DNA from: Siphonodentalium dalli
Lineage: Eukaryota > Mollusca > Scaphopoda > Gadilida > Siphonodentaliidae
Assembly: GCA_032622095.1 (NCBI GenBank)
Contig: CP136065.1
Location: forward strand, 67,113,675 to 67,177,674
DNA length: 64,000 bases
Direction of reading: 5' to 3'
A program made the translations under genes and the position numbers. Under the pieces are notes generated by a model. The model worked only from the letters and a program-made list of their open reading frames with translations. It did no database searches and was not told where the DNA came from. This document shows positions 24,640 to 35,235 of this stretch, one piece after another. Position 1 is the first letter of the stretch. Every line of letters starts with the position of its first letter.

Positions 24640-25133
24640 GAGTCTTTCAACTCCCTTTGAGTTAAGTGCACACCGTAAGTTTCGTCTTGGAACAATGATT
24701 TGACTAGATGTCCATCTTTGATAAACACTAATGGCAATGAAGAAATACTTGTATGTTCACAGTGTGTTCACAATTGCTGACGCATTGTAATTATTGTTCC
24801 TGTAACCTGGCAATTTCCTCGGAGGTATACTGAATATATTTATTTCAGCGTTCTGGAACGTTTTCATAAATTTATTATGTGCCACGTTGACCCTCGTGTT
24901 ATCAGCTCTGTGATAGCTGATATCGTTTGTTCCCAGGTGAAGGATGACTGTTGTCATTTTGTCAGGCTTCACGCTTTGGCTTTACCGATGAGTTTATCGA
25001 TCCGTTCATATGACGCACCGGACTGTGATATCAAAAGGGAATTTGGTTTATTCATCCGTACGTCTCTACTATTACTAGCACCCAGAATGAGCGTATGTGC
25101 GTGAGTGACAGGGTGTGGCTTTCGGGTTGCCAT
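24640..25133 (-). pseudogene. SGNH-hydrolase-like protein, frameshifted
   Basis: From an ATG at 25133 the minus strand encodes MATRKPHPVTHAHTLILGAS and continues to ...KLIGKAKA at 24969, where the frame breaks. The next frame gives TTVILHLGTNDIS, block III of the SGNH/GDSL fold (GxND), then a PPRK segment ending at 24757. A third frame carries DETYGVHLTQREL, which fits the final DxxH catalytic block. The first block reads GASNSR where an active enzyme has GDS, so the nucleophile serine context is preserved only in part. Proteins of this kind occur widely in invertebrates, often next to or within mobile elements. Two frameshifts make this copy non-functional. Its start lies 18 bp from the divergent PAN-like gene. 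Confidence 0.65.
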
Positions 25134-25151
25134 TGTTGTCCTAAGCTCAGA

Positions 25152-25446
25152 ATGGAATCTCTAAAATGGATCATAGTCGCGATGATAGTTTTAGTTTTCT
25201 TCTCAAATGTTGTCGCTGAATTCAGAACCGGGAAATTCATGAATGTCGTTGACTCTGTTCCAACGGGATGCGAGTCTCATCCGACACGGACACAGAAAGC
25301 GAGTTCCATATCCGAGTGTGCTCTACTCTGCGAAATTGGCCCCTGTGTGGAATTCTCATATAAAGAGAACAATAATAATTGTTATCTCTCAGAAGGCGTT
25401 CTTGATCCCGCCACGACATCATCTGGTTTATTCAGGGACATCACCC
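25152..25446 (+). CDS. Secreted PAN/apple-like protein, first exon
   Basis: The ATG at 25152 opens a classic signal peptide (MESLKWIIVAMIVLVFFSNV, cleavage probably after VVA). The mature part has cysteines at a PAN-like spacing: TGCES, ECALLCEIGPC and NNNCYLSEG, with the aromatic VEFSY between the third and last. The exon ends with a GTGAGT donor at 25447, phase 1. PAN domains mediate protein or carbohydrate binding outside the cell. The next exon was not established: an acceptor with a strong pyrimidine tract (CCCCTTTATACTTTGTTTTG then TAAG, at 25663) is phase-compatible, but its frame soon enters a dispersed repeat. A degraded copy of this exon is at about 26962-27088. The start choice rests on the signal peptide. 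Confidence 0.65.
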
Positions 25447-25750
25447 GTGAGTTCAACGCCATACATGTACATTTAACCACTTCTTTACTAAATGGGTGAG
25501 CCGAGTGGACTTGTGTCAGTCTTATTACAAAAATTATTACTAAACAATGTCCATATGAATTGCATACATGCATGTGTGTTACCCAATATATCATTTGACT
25601 TTGTTCCCTTTTCCACTAATTGACGTTTTATTTGTCTTTCCCCTTTATACTTTGTTTTGTAAGGCACCGCCAGATCTGGCTGCAACTCCCAACATTCACA
25701 AGACCATAAACCCAGCAATGTTCACTGGCCCCATCGCTATTCAGTTTCAC

Positions 25751-25866
25751 TGAATCCATATATATATAACCGAGTAGGGTCTGTCTGTATGTCCGGATTT
25801 TTCTCCCAGACAGCTGGTCCGATTTCAATCAAATTTGGTGTTGTAAATTTGGATTCGAGATACCAA
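25751..25866. repeat. Dispersed repeat 'GAGTAGGGTCTGTCTG' family
   Basis: After a TATATATATA start, the words GAGTAGGGTCTGTCTG, TTCTCCCAGACAGCTGG and CGATTTCAATCAAATTTGGT appear. The same order of words is at 43611-43700. It directly abuts the 3' end of the LINE fragment that follows. Confidence 0.6.
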
Positions 25867-26915
25867 TTATTTATTCTCATGACACATGACTGATGCGTAT
25901 GGAGATTAACATAACTTATATACAAAAATTGGTAACAAGTATATATATACAATATGTACAAATGTATGGCGGCATTGGAGATCATGTAGTTACGATTATA
26001 ATATTATATGTACTCATTCGAAATGTTTAATACGTATTAATACTAGTTCAGATGGTATATGTCAACCAGGTGGATTTTCGTCGAACCTCTTAAAAATGGT
26101 ATGTGTAAATTTGCATAGACGCCGTATTTGGCATGGGTTTTGTACATTGAGAAGTTCATCCATTGTTGTAATGTTTGGTCTATTCAGGTATTCTTTTGAT
26201 ATATGACATTGTCTCTCGCGCTCAAGCGCTTCACATTCAAATAGGTAATGGAATTCGTCTCCTAGTCTGTTATCTCTACAATGCGGATATGTTCGTTCCC
26301 TTAGATCTGTACCATTCCAGCGACCGGTTTCCACTGGCAAATGGTGATTTGATGTTCTAAATTTACATACTATCGTTCTATTAAATTCATTTGGAGTGTC
26401 TAGATAGCCTTCATATAAGATATCATGTTTGAATATCTGATATATATTTCACCGGCTAGATTTTTGCAGATCTGATTCCCAGTTCGATCGGAATTGGCTG
26501 ATCAGACTACATTTCACGTACTCGATAAGTTGATCTACATTTGTCGCTATGTCGCTATCAAATACATGAGCATGGGAGCATGACTCTAAGGTATGACGAA
26601 TGGAACTCAGCCAACTGATATGACTTGAGTCGTCTGATAACGTGCGTGATAACTGATATAGTACTTTAGAATATCGCTTTTCATCCATGTTAACTACTCT
26701 ACACCAATATTTAATCATTGTTTTAATTAAAATTTATAATGGCATTCGGCCAGTTTCTGCATAAACCATGTAAGCAGCCGTCGAAGGTTTTACTCGCATA
26801 AATTGTCGGTGAACATTCTCAATAATAGCACAATCTTCATGGCCCCACATATCACAACATAGAGGACTACTGGCACTACTTGTGCATCAAATAATTCGAA
26901 TTGGTTTTTTATACT
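25867..26915 (-). mobile_element. LINE 3' fragment, reverse-transcriptase C-terminus and 3' UTR
   Basis: On the minus strand, broken frames give FELFDAQVVPVVL, then VKPSTAAYMVYAETGRMPL, then SLISQFRSNWESDLQKSSR, then GDEFHYLFECEALERER. Each aligns in order with the C-terminal part of the LINE at 36841-38522. The 3' UTR end (TTTATTCTCATGACA on the plus strand) also matches that LINE's tail near 36490. It is 5'-truncated and carries stops and frameshifts. It separates the PAN-like exon from its degraded paralogue. Confidence 0.75.
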
Positions 26916-26961
26916 CAATCAGTGTTTACGGACTTTCAATATAACAGAGTACATTGCTTTC

Positions 26962-27088
26962 ATGCCTTTAGAAGCCAAAATAGAAAATCAGCCCTGAAAC
27001 TAAATGTGATGGATTCTGCCAAAGCGGGTCTTGTGTGTTATTTTCATACAACGATGACAATAATAATTGTTATTTCTTCATCGGTGGT
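26962..27088 (+). pseudogene. Degraded paralogue of the PAN-like exon
   Basis: The frame reads CDGFCQSGSCVLFSYNDDNN then NCYFF, closely following the CALLCEIGPCVEFSY...NNNNCYL of the exon at 25152-25446. The downstream context also matches: a donor-like CGTGAGTTCAGCGCCAT here against CGTGAGTTCAACGCCAT there. The signal-peptide half is missing or unrecognisable and a stop lies upstream in frame. This looks like a tandem duplicate now broken. Confidence 0.6.
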
Positions 27089-27125
27089 ATTCCGGAATAT
27101 CCTTCGTGAGTTCAGCGCCATGTAA

Positions 27126-27745
27126 TTCTAGTATATTTAATTTAACGTAGTACTAATCCGCGCCAGTATAGTTAAAGTGATGTGAAGCACGCCGGTAGTG
27201 TGATCAAATAGAAATGGGGAATAATCTTGATCAAAGTTGTTATTTATACAAATATTATATCCAAAATTCACAACACCGTCATGTGTATATATTAATTAAA
27301 TGTAGTGACTCTTGTTGGCGAAATCGTTTGTGTTTGTTTATCACCGATAGTTGCGTCCAGAATCAAGATGTCAATATTTACAATTGAGCGTAGTTCACAC
27401 GATGTTATCTATGGAGTGGTAGGGTCGATTTGTTGGACATTGTCGACGATGTTAGTAGAATGCTACATTCCTCTAGTTGGCATAGCACCTGAGTACTAAC
27501 TTACCAGTTTACGCACCCGGACAAGTCCATAATATGTCTTTGAATTAACGTAGTACTAATCCACGCGCAACCCAATTAAATGAAACTTGCAATGGTATCA
27601 ATAACACGTTTGCTTTAATTGTAATGATGGTATATACATTATTATGAGAATATTGTATGGAGTATATTTACAGAACACTACAGCAATAACTAGATACAGA
27701 TACAATTCGCGGTCACATAATGATATCTCCACCATTGTATATACT
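27126..27745. other. No gene seen
   Basis: Only short frames are present. The words 'aacgtagtactaatccgcg' (near 27145) and 'aacgtagtactaatccacg' (near 27545) repeat in direct orientation, so a small duplication may be present. Confidence 0.4.
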
Positions 27746-28325
27746 ACTAGTTGGTGGGCCCGATTTCGTCCGGGCTATTCGTTCGGGCTATTTAGGGATT
27801 TATTTGCCAGAAACATGAATATATGAGCGTATATGAACAAGGACACGGTCGCATGCGAAATTGGACCCGATTTGACATTGAATTGACCATTTTGAAGGTC
27901 AATGTCAGGTCGGGGTCACGATTTGACCCGTCCAAAACACTCCCCTGACAAAAGCAACCCTAGGTATCAAATTTCGTCGAAATCCGCCAGTTTTACCCGA
28001 TTTGACCTTGAATTGCCCTTGAATTGCCCATTTTGAAGGTCAAGGTCAGGTCGGGGTCACGATTTGACTCTTCGAAAACACCTCTCAGACAAAAGTACCT
28101 TTAGGTATCAAATTTAGTCGAAATCCGTCCAGTTTTACCCGATTTGACCTTGAATTGACCATTTTTAAGGTCAATGTCAGGTCGGGGTCACGATTTGACC
28201 CGTCCAAAACACTCCCCGGACAAAAGTAACCTAGGTATCAAATTTCGTCGAAATCCGTCCGGCAGTTTTCCCGGCCATAGCTAACAGACAGACAAACAGA
28301 CAGAAGTCCCAAAATATATATTAGA
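27746..28325. mobile_element. MITE-like element with tandem 'tgaccttgaattgacc' units
   Basis: The left end ACTAGTTGGTGGGCCCGATT resembles the TIR of the 413-2094 element. Inside, about three units of roughly 130 bp repeat the order TTTGACCTTGAATTGACC, AAGGTCAAGGTCAGGTC, GGGGTCACGATTTGACCC, CAAATTTCGTCGAAATCC. The right end is a CAGACAGACAAACAGACAG tract followed by AATATATATTAG. No frame is coding. A complementary right TIR is not visible, so the copy may be truncated. Confidence 0.65.
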
Positions 28326-29828
28326 CCAGCTGATTAGCCCGCCACTGGCGGGATTGGTCCCATGGCTTTGGTCGATCCATTAATTTTTGTTTTTCTCAAA
28401 GATTGTGTATGGATGTTTACCACCACAAGGATGGCACAGTGCTGATACGCTCCATATGACTCGTCCTGCAATATGCATAGGTGGTCATTGAGAGCAATCG
28501 GACATTATATTAAGCCAAAATTCGCAAATCTGCAGTGCAAAATAAGTTTCGGTTCTGAATTTTCGGAAATGGGTTCATAACTCACTTTCGTATACCGCAA
28601 TATATAGTTCACACAGAAAATTTATATTTAGTAGTATGTGTGCAAAATAATGTAATAATGTAATGTAATTTTTTGTCCTTTTTGGCAATAATTGTAGTTC
28701 AACTGAAGCTAATACTGTCAATATGACTTTTCCTGATATTTCTGCACTCAATCTCTTGAAGAATCGGGTACGCATATGGTGCTATTTGGCTTTTTACTCA
28801 GCAAACGAACATATTTAATTTTGCCTTACGTTTTTCATGGCGGCCATCGATATTCTATATTGTCGTCATCTTGGAATCCATCTCTAAAGAAAACATGGCT
28901 CCTACCATGTAAACGAGACACTATGTGGCAACATGTTTTAGTTATATAAAAGTTTTTGTTACCGAAAGACAATTTATTTCCACAGATATTTCCCACATTT
29001 GCCAAATCAAAGTGTTTTTAAAGGAAACCCCACCTCCAGCATAATATAATAGTTCACTAACACATTATATGTATAAAACTGAGCAATGTGGGATGTGGTT
29101 GCTATGCAGTTTTCTGTTTTTACATTGTTGTCTGTGGCTCATACAAAAGTGATGTTTTCAATGATTTCAGACATTGTTCGACAAGACATTCATTATTTAT
29201 TATATTTTATCAAACATTGGTGTCAAGTATGTCACAAATTCTGTCACATTTTTATTTACCGTGAATTTTGGAAATCGGCTCAGATTTGACAATTTACGGC
29301 ATTCTCTTGACGACGACAGGGAATCATAACTATGTTATTAGTTACATCTAACAGAATCTCTTCATGATTCATGCATTTATTTCTATAAACACGTCATTAG
29401 CAAAGACATTTTGGCGAACTTTTAGAAAACTGAAAGGAAGTTATACATAACGTCCACTGGCATTATAAAATTAGGACTGGTCGCTTGTCAACTAAACGGA
29501 CAAACTATTATATACATTGGATAGCTATGATCGGGCATGTGTAAGATAATTACAATTCACCAATAAATCTAATGATATCGTACAAGGTATAGTTTCAGAT
29601 TGGCCGTATCTTCAGGCGGCAACCCGATTGCGCGAAATGAGTTTGTTACTATAAACAGAAAAAAAATAGTAGGCATGTAGGAATCCTACTGGGGTACTAT
29701 CGTAAAATAGTATAGTACTGTGCAGCCTATCAGAATGCGACAAAGTCACATGAGATATAATATTAACTAATAAATATACGGTGAGCTTCTATCAATTTCC
29801 TTTTTTAGTGATATTTATTTACACGTTG
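28326..29828. other. No gene seen
   Basis: A small perfect stem, CCCGCCACTGGCGGG, lies near 28340. The remaining sequence is AT-rich with short frames that show no motif. Confidence 0.5.
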
Positions 29829-30007
29829 TGTACGAAAGCGCATTAGGGCCAACCGAAACACCACTGTACCCCCAAATATACAACTCGTTATAACGACTTC
29901 CAGGTCGGAAGTCGTTATAACGACATGCAAGTCGTTATGACAAATTGTGTATGTATATATTTGGGGGTGTGTTGGTGTTTCGGATGGCCCTAATGCGCTT
30001 TTGTGCG
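29829..30007. mobile_element. Hairpin MITE, about 180 bp
   Basis: Left arm words AAGCGCATTAGGGCC, CCGAAACACCA and CCCCCAAATATA pair with the complement at 29958-30002. The centre consists of several alternating copies of GTCGTTATAACGAC, itself a perfect palindrome. No coding capacity. Confidence 0.8.
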
Positions 30008-30950
30008 ACACCAGACGCCGCGGACGCGATTTACTACGATGCCTGGTCATGACGACACTGGAAAAAACCCACACCATACTTGATTGGTCCATGCTATTCA
30101 CTGAAGATTAACTTTGTTTACGAAAAACAATCCGACAATTTCCAGTATGTCCTCGTTTGTGGAGTCGCGAGAATTCGCTTAAGATGGATGAACGAGACAA
30201 TTTTAAAGGAAGAAACGGGAGTTTTTATTTGTCAATGGAGACGTATTTCAAACGAATAACGACATGGTAGTCGATAACGGTGGCTTGTTCTATCAATTTA
30301 ATTCGATATAACTCTATTATTATTATTCGCTGATCTCCACAAAGGGAACACCGGAAACGGAAACCTACTTAGTGTAAACATATTTTATTCTCTGAATCAT
30401 GCACGTGAATTAACAAGCTAATGGTACAAATATAACATAAAGACAATTTTATTAAAGAATGGGATTTGGCAGAAAGCATGATGCTTATATCAGCCATGTC
30501 CCCATCTTTAGCATTCACAGGTGGTGTCTTTATTGATTATTCATAATGTTCTTTTCCCAGTTAGATTTTGCTTTCATGTTCAATGTTTCTATCTTATTAG
30601 CTTTGTCAGCCATCTGGGGCATAGACTGTCAAACAGTAACTCACCATGAGTCACTGCTGGGCAGTCCATGCATCAGATGACCGGAATTGTTACATGTATG
30701 TGACCTGACCCCAGACCTCACCCCATCATTTTCTAATAATCGTAGCTCAAAGTTCAAGTTTCGAAATCAAAACGACAAGAGAGTTGTGTCTTATTGTATT
30801 ACGAGCAAAATATAATACATGTATACTGAAATATATGATATTTTCCCACTTTTCTAAGTTATACTGTATAATTGGTTAATTCGATGTCTAATTTCCACAC
30901 CTTCACGTTGTTTCATAAAGGCAGAATGTTTTATTTATTTATAAAGTCAG
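30008..30950. other. No gene seen
   Basis: AT-rich DNA with no recognisable frame, repeat or splice border set. Confidence 0.4.
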
Positions 30951-31460
30951 CGACTTAGGAAAAGTTCAATTTGGAAATCGTTTAGATAAAATTAAGAATT
31001 TTTGGACCCTCATAAATAAATCTATATTCTCTTCCAATGATAGTTTGTGGCTTCCATGTAGCAAGGTTTCTACTCCTGGTCTTGTTATTAATCCCCCAAA
31101 ACACCTATCTCTTTCAACCAATTATCTGCGACAATAAAAAAGAAAATGTTCTGATGTTTCGTTGGCACCACAAATACATAACGGACTATCTCTCAGATGG
31201 TTGCTGAAAAGATCATAGTTTAAATTACTGCATTCCAGTCTTAATCGGCAATGGTATATCTGACTGGCTCTCGCGAGCGTATATGCATATTCCAAGTATC
31301 TAGGACGCTCTTTGAGGTCACTATTCAAAAATGTTTTGAAGTCTGATAGTGTTTCACATTTCCTCACTTCTGGTTTTAACTCGTTCCAAAGATTGATTGT
31401 GTGTGGAAGAAATGATTTCTGATAAGTAACAGAGTTGCAGAAAGGTACTCTAAGATCATC

Positions 31461-32890
31461 TTATCTCGTGTCATATCCACTAGTACTCGATATTTTATTC
31501 GGAACAGCATTGTATAGATAAGGGGGAGTGAGTTTTTTCGTCATTTTAAAAAAGAGCATGAGTTTAGTCTTTTCTCTCCGTTTTGATAATTTTTCCCACC
31601 CAACTTCTTGAAGAACTGTGCATTTATTACAACTTCTTGTTCCACCGGTTACTATTCTAGCGGCTTCGTACTGAATATCTTCTAGTAAATCGGCTTCTTC
31701 GCCTGTACAATTGTCCCATACTGAGGAAGCATATTCCAAGACGGGACGAATATAGGACAAGTAAATTCTTTCTAGAGTTCTTCTATCAAGGATAAATTTA
31801 TACTTCCTCAGTATGTACAATCTTTTGGACGCTCGGTTTTCAATATCTTCTATATGGTCTTTCCATTTACCCTGTCGGTTGAATCTCAGACCCAAATGTT
31901 TATGTGTGTTTACCTCATCTATTCTCTCGTTTGACACGTTTAGTACTGGTTGGTCAATATGTATTTGTTTCCACGAAACAAGCAAAGATTCTGTTTTCAA
32001 TGGGTTGAATTTAACTGCCCAGGTCTTTGACCAGTTGAATATTTTGTGTAGGTCTAAATTGATCAAATCTGCAACAATTGTGGGATCTTCTATAGCAATA
32101 TAAAGTGATGTATCATCCGCAAATAATCTTATATTACATGTAATTCCCTCGACTATGTCGTTTATATACACGAGAAATAGGAGAGGGTCGGTTATTTATC
32201 CTTGAGGCACTCCTGTTGTAACGTCTTTCCATGGCGAATTAAAGTTAGAAATTGTTACTCTTTGTTTTCTACAATCAAGATAGTTTTCAAGTAGTTTTAA
32301 AAGCTTCACAGTTATCCCCATTATTTTAAGTTTAAAGAGGAGACCCCTGTGCCAAACCTTATCGAACGCCTTGCTTATATCGCAGAATACACCCCTTATT
32401 TCCCTCCCATCGTCAAGGGCTGAGATAATATAATGGTAAATATCGATCAATTGGAATACTGTGCTATCGTTCGGTGTAAATCCCGACTGTAGGTTGGTTA
32501 AAAGCTTATTCGTTCGTAGGTATTTTGATATATGATAGAATAGACATTTCTCGAAGACCTTAGACAGACAACTGAGTAAGGATACTGGTCGATAATTGGA
32601 TGGATCGCTGGGATCTCCATTTTTGAAAATTGGGCATACGTTTACCTTTTTCCATTCTGAAGGAAAATACGATCGTTCAATGAAAACCCTGAAAGCAAAA
32701 GCTAATGGTTTAACTAGTGATATCGAACAATTTTTTTAATACTTTGGGACTAATACCATCGTATCCGGCCGCATTCGATGTCTTGATTGAGTTTAAACTT
32801 TCGAGTACACGTTCATCAGATATTTCAATATCGCTCGGGCGCTTATCCGTTAACCAATCAAAGATGGGTAACTCTAACTTATCTTCATCA
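31461..32890 (-). pseudogene. Reverse transcriptase domain of the LINE
   Basis: This is the catalytic part. It contains CDISKAFDKVW near 32385, GVPQG near 32200, NDIVEGITCNIRLFADDTS near 32130-32160, and the thumb up to SSTSGYDTR. The plus strand at 32450-32890 continues the fingers region on the complement (DEDKLELPIFDWLTDKRPSD). Replication by target-primed reverse transcription is the family's role. The stop after GVPQG removes the few residues normally linking it to GPLLFLVYIND. Confidence 0.8.
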
Positions 32891-32897
32891 GATAAGG

Positions 32898-33459
32898 CGG
32901 GGGGGGGGGGGGGGGGGGGGGGGTTCGGAAAAAAAATTCAGGCACGTATGGCATTTTTTCCCTTTCGATCATTTTTTGTACCCACCCACCCCCACCGCCA
33001 AATTTTTTTCCGTTTTCGGCAGTTTTCTCCGACCATTTTTTGACACCCACCCCCCTTTTAACACTAAAACAGAGATTTGCGGGGGGAAATTCACCGTAAA
33101 CAGCTGTATATGAATTTCTGTGCATACTATTTATCATGGATGTTAACATGGACATGTAAATAGGAATGAGTCATTTTGAGGTCATTCGACACCAAAAAAA
33201 CATGGCTGCCAGCGGCCATCTTGGATTTCAAAATTTGCATCAAAATACAACACGATAACTGCCTGCAGTCAGTTTACCAGATAGAATTACATTATTTCTC
33301 TCATTCAAAGTGGTTTTGAAGCCCAACTCATTGCCAAAACACTAAAAAAAACAAGCAGGATTTTTTTTTTAGTTGCGGAAAAAATTGCTTGTTGGTGGCT
33401 TTGACCACCCACCCACCCCGGCATACGTGCCGAATTGTTTTTTCACCCCCCCCCCTGGG
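32898..33459. mobile_element. 562-bp G-run MITE inserted in the LINE, 5-bp TSD
   Basis: TAAGG flanks both sides (32893-32897 and 33460-33464). The ends are inverted: a G run then AATTCAGGCACGTATGG on the left, and on the complement of the right end a G run then AATTCGGCACGTATGCC. Removing the element and one TAAGG restores the LINE frame across the join (ISSL then SDEDK), so the insertion boundaries are well supported. A 5-bp duplication fits some hAT-like groups. Related C-rich and G-rich segments occur at 19735-19815 and 21540-21625. Confidence 0.85.
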
Positions 33460-33493
33460 TAAGGAGGAAATTTTACAAAAATAGTTATTTAAT

Positions 33494-34495
33494 AAGTCTG
33501 CCTTTTCTTCAATTTCGGTTATTATAATCTGGTCAGTTTTTAGGGCTGGTATTAGTTTAGGTTCAGGTTTCATGAGATGTTTTAATGTTTTCCACCAGAG
33601 TGAGGAATCAGTGAAACAACTACCCAGTATTGACTGTGTTTTCTCCTGAGACTTTTGCTTGGAACGTCTTATGTTTGCTATAACTTCATTTCTTTTCTTT
33701 TTATAATTCGTCCACGCTTCAATTGTTTCTCTTTGTTTTGCCAATTTGTAGTAACGTCTCATTTGTCTCATAAGTTTGCGAATTTCACATGTTAACCATT
33801 CAGGTTCATTGTGTCGAACTATTACGAGTTTATTTGGTATATAAAGGTTCGCGGTGTCAATTTTCTTTTCGTTAGAGCTTCTGCTATTTCATCAGATCGA
33901 ATTGCTGAGAGATCTCTCTTAAAGTCCCACGCGTTAAAGGCATTATTCATTGCGGAGTAATCGGATCGATTATAATCCCATATCCTTCTTTTCATGATTT
34001 CAGGATATGGGATTATAATCGAGCCGATTACTCCGCAATGAATAATGCCTTTAAGGCATGGGACTTTAAGAGAGATCTCTCAGCAATTCGATCTGATGAA
34101 ATAGCAGAAGCTCTAACGAAACAAATAATTGACACCGCGAACCTTTATATACCAAATAAACTCGTATTAGTTCGACGAAATGAACCTAAATGGTTCACAT
34201 GTGAAATTCGCAAACTTATGAGACAAAGGAGACGTTACTACAAATTGGCAAAACAAAGAGAAACAATTGAAATGTGGACGAATTATAAAAAGAAAAGAAA
34301 TGAAGTGATAGCAAAAATAAGACGTTCCAAGCAAAAGTCTCTGGAGAAAACACAATCAATACTGGGTAGTTGTTTCACTGATTCCTCACTCTGGTGGAAA
34401 ATATTAAACCACCTCACGAAACCCGAACCTAAACCAATATCAGCCCTAACAACTGACCAGATTATAATAACCGAAAATGAAGAAAAGGCAGACTT
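33494..34495. repeat. Head-to-head inverted duplication of LINE sequence, 492-bp arms
   Basis: Bases 33494-33985 are the near-identical reverse complement of 34003-34495, with a 17-bp spacer. Both arms encode the same linker region (WTNYKKKRNEVIA, QKSxEKTQSILGSCFTDSS), on the minus strand at left and the plus strand at right. Differences are scattered substitutions. The structure would form a long hairpin in RNA. Confidence 0.9.
34038..34495 (+). pseudogene. LINE linker-region fragment, inverted copy
   Basis: This plus-strand frame starts MNNAFKAWDFKRDLSAIRSD and continues through KPEPKPISALTTDQ to ENEEKAD. It is the right arm of the inverted duplication and is open throughout, but stops matching the LINE after 34495. 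The peptide belongs to the segment between the endonuclease and reverse transcriptase. No catalytic part is included. Confidence 0.75.
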
Positions 34496-34499
34496 CAAA

Positions 34500-34970
34500 T
34501 TATATATTAAATATCGACCAATGAAAAAGTTGCTCCCGATCAGTAACGAATCTAGGCCATGCCAAATGTTCACCGCGAAATAATTATATGACACTTCAAG
34601 GTATAAGACAGGTTTATATCAACATTCCACTACATTATAGAAAGGGTAAGGAGGTTATCTATCACTTTTGGAAGAAGAAATGCACACGACAATACTGTTT
34701 ACATGGCCATACACTGAGAACAAAATCGGGCCAATATGACTAACTGATGGTAGGTCAAAAGCATTTGGAGTCACTTTGACAAATCCGCAATTCAGCGAGT
34801 CACTACGACTAACCAACTAACTAACGAAGATGATGGGAGGATAATATCACAAATTCACTCCCACACCAAAGGCTGCATTCAATGAATGTCATTGAATTTC
34901 ATTCATTTTTCTGGAAACTGACGCTTAATTTTAATTATCTAAAAAATGGGGTAAGGGAAACTATATTGAC
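34500..34970. other. No gene seen
   Basis: Sequence between the LINE duplication and the Penelope-like remnant with no recognised motif. Confidence 0.4.
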
Positions 34971-34974
34971 ACAG

Positions 34975-35235
34975 ATATTTACACTGACTAATACCAAAAA
35001 CCCACTGACAAACAAATGTATCTCAATAGAAAGTCTGATCACGCGACACAATTCGCACTCCTAATCAATATATCATCGACTTCTTGGTATGTGTCGTGTG
35101 TTCAGACTTGCTATTGGGATACATTTGTTTGTCAGTGGGTTTTTGGTATAAGTCAGTGTAAATATATGTGTCGATGACACATACCAAGAAGTCGATGATA
35201 TATGGATTAGGAGTGCGAATTCGGCGGATTTTCGA
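34975..35235. repeat. Inverted repeat at the start of the Penelope-like remnant
   Basis: The words CCAAAAACCCACTGACAAAC (near 34994) and CGACTTCTTGGTATGTGTCG (near 35075) reappear as complements at 35135-35155 and 35171-35195. The right arm runs into the coding sequence that follows, so part of the element's 5' region is present twice in opposite orientations. Confidence 0.75.

Larger units (their letters stand above)
31100..33985 (-). mobile_element. Degenerate non-LTR retrotransposon (LINE)
   Basis: Reading the minus strand from 33771 to 31122 gives, in order: a linker region (WTNYKKKRNEVIANIRRSK), the palm A-type block CDISKAFDKVWHRGLLFKL, the B-type GVPQG block, the catalytic FADDTSLY box, and a thumb/C-terminal part (SYIRPVLEYASSVWDNC), then a C-terminal CxC...HFLFYC cysteine motif. 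The A block and FADD supply the metal-binding aspartates. A stop follows GVPQG and other stops break the frame, so the copy is dead. It is interrupted by a G-rich MITE at 32898-33459, and its upstream part is duplicated head to head at 34003. The motif order fits the Jockey/CR1 side of LINEs, which is an inference. The endonuclease is not seen. Confidence 0.85.

Noticed and set aside
25664-25870. Second exon of the PAN-like gene
   Set aside because: The acceptor is strong and in phase, but the frame soon enters a dispersed repeat and has no PAN cysteines, so the join is unproven.
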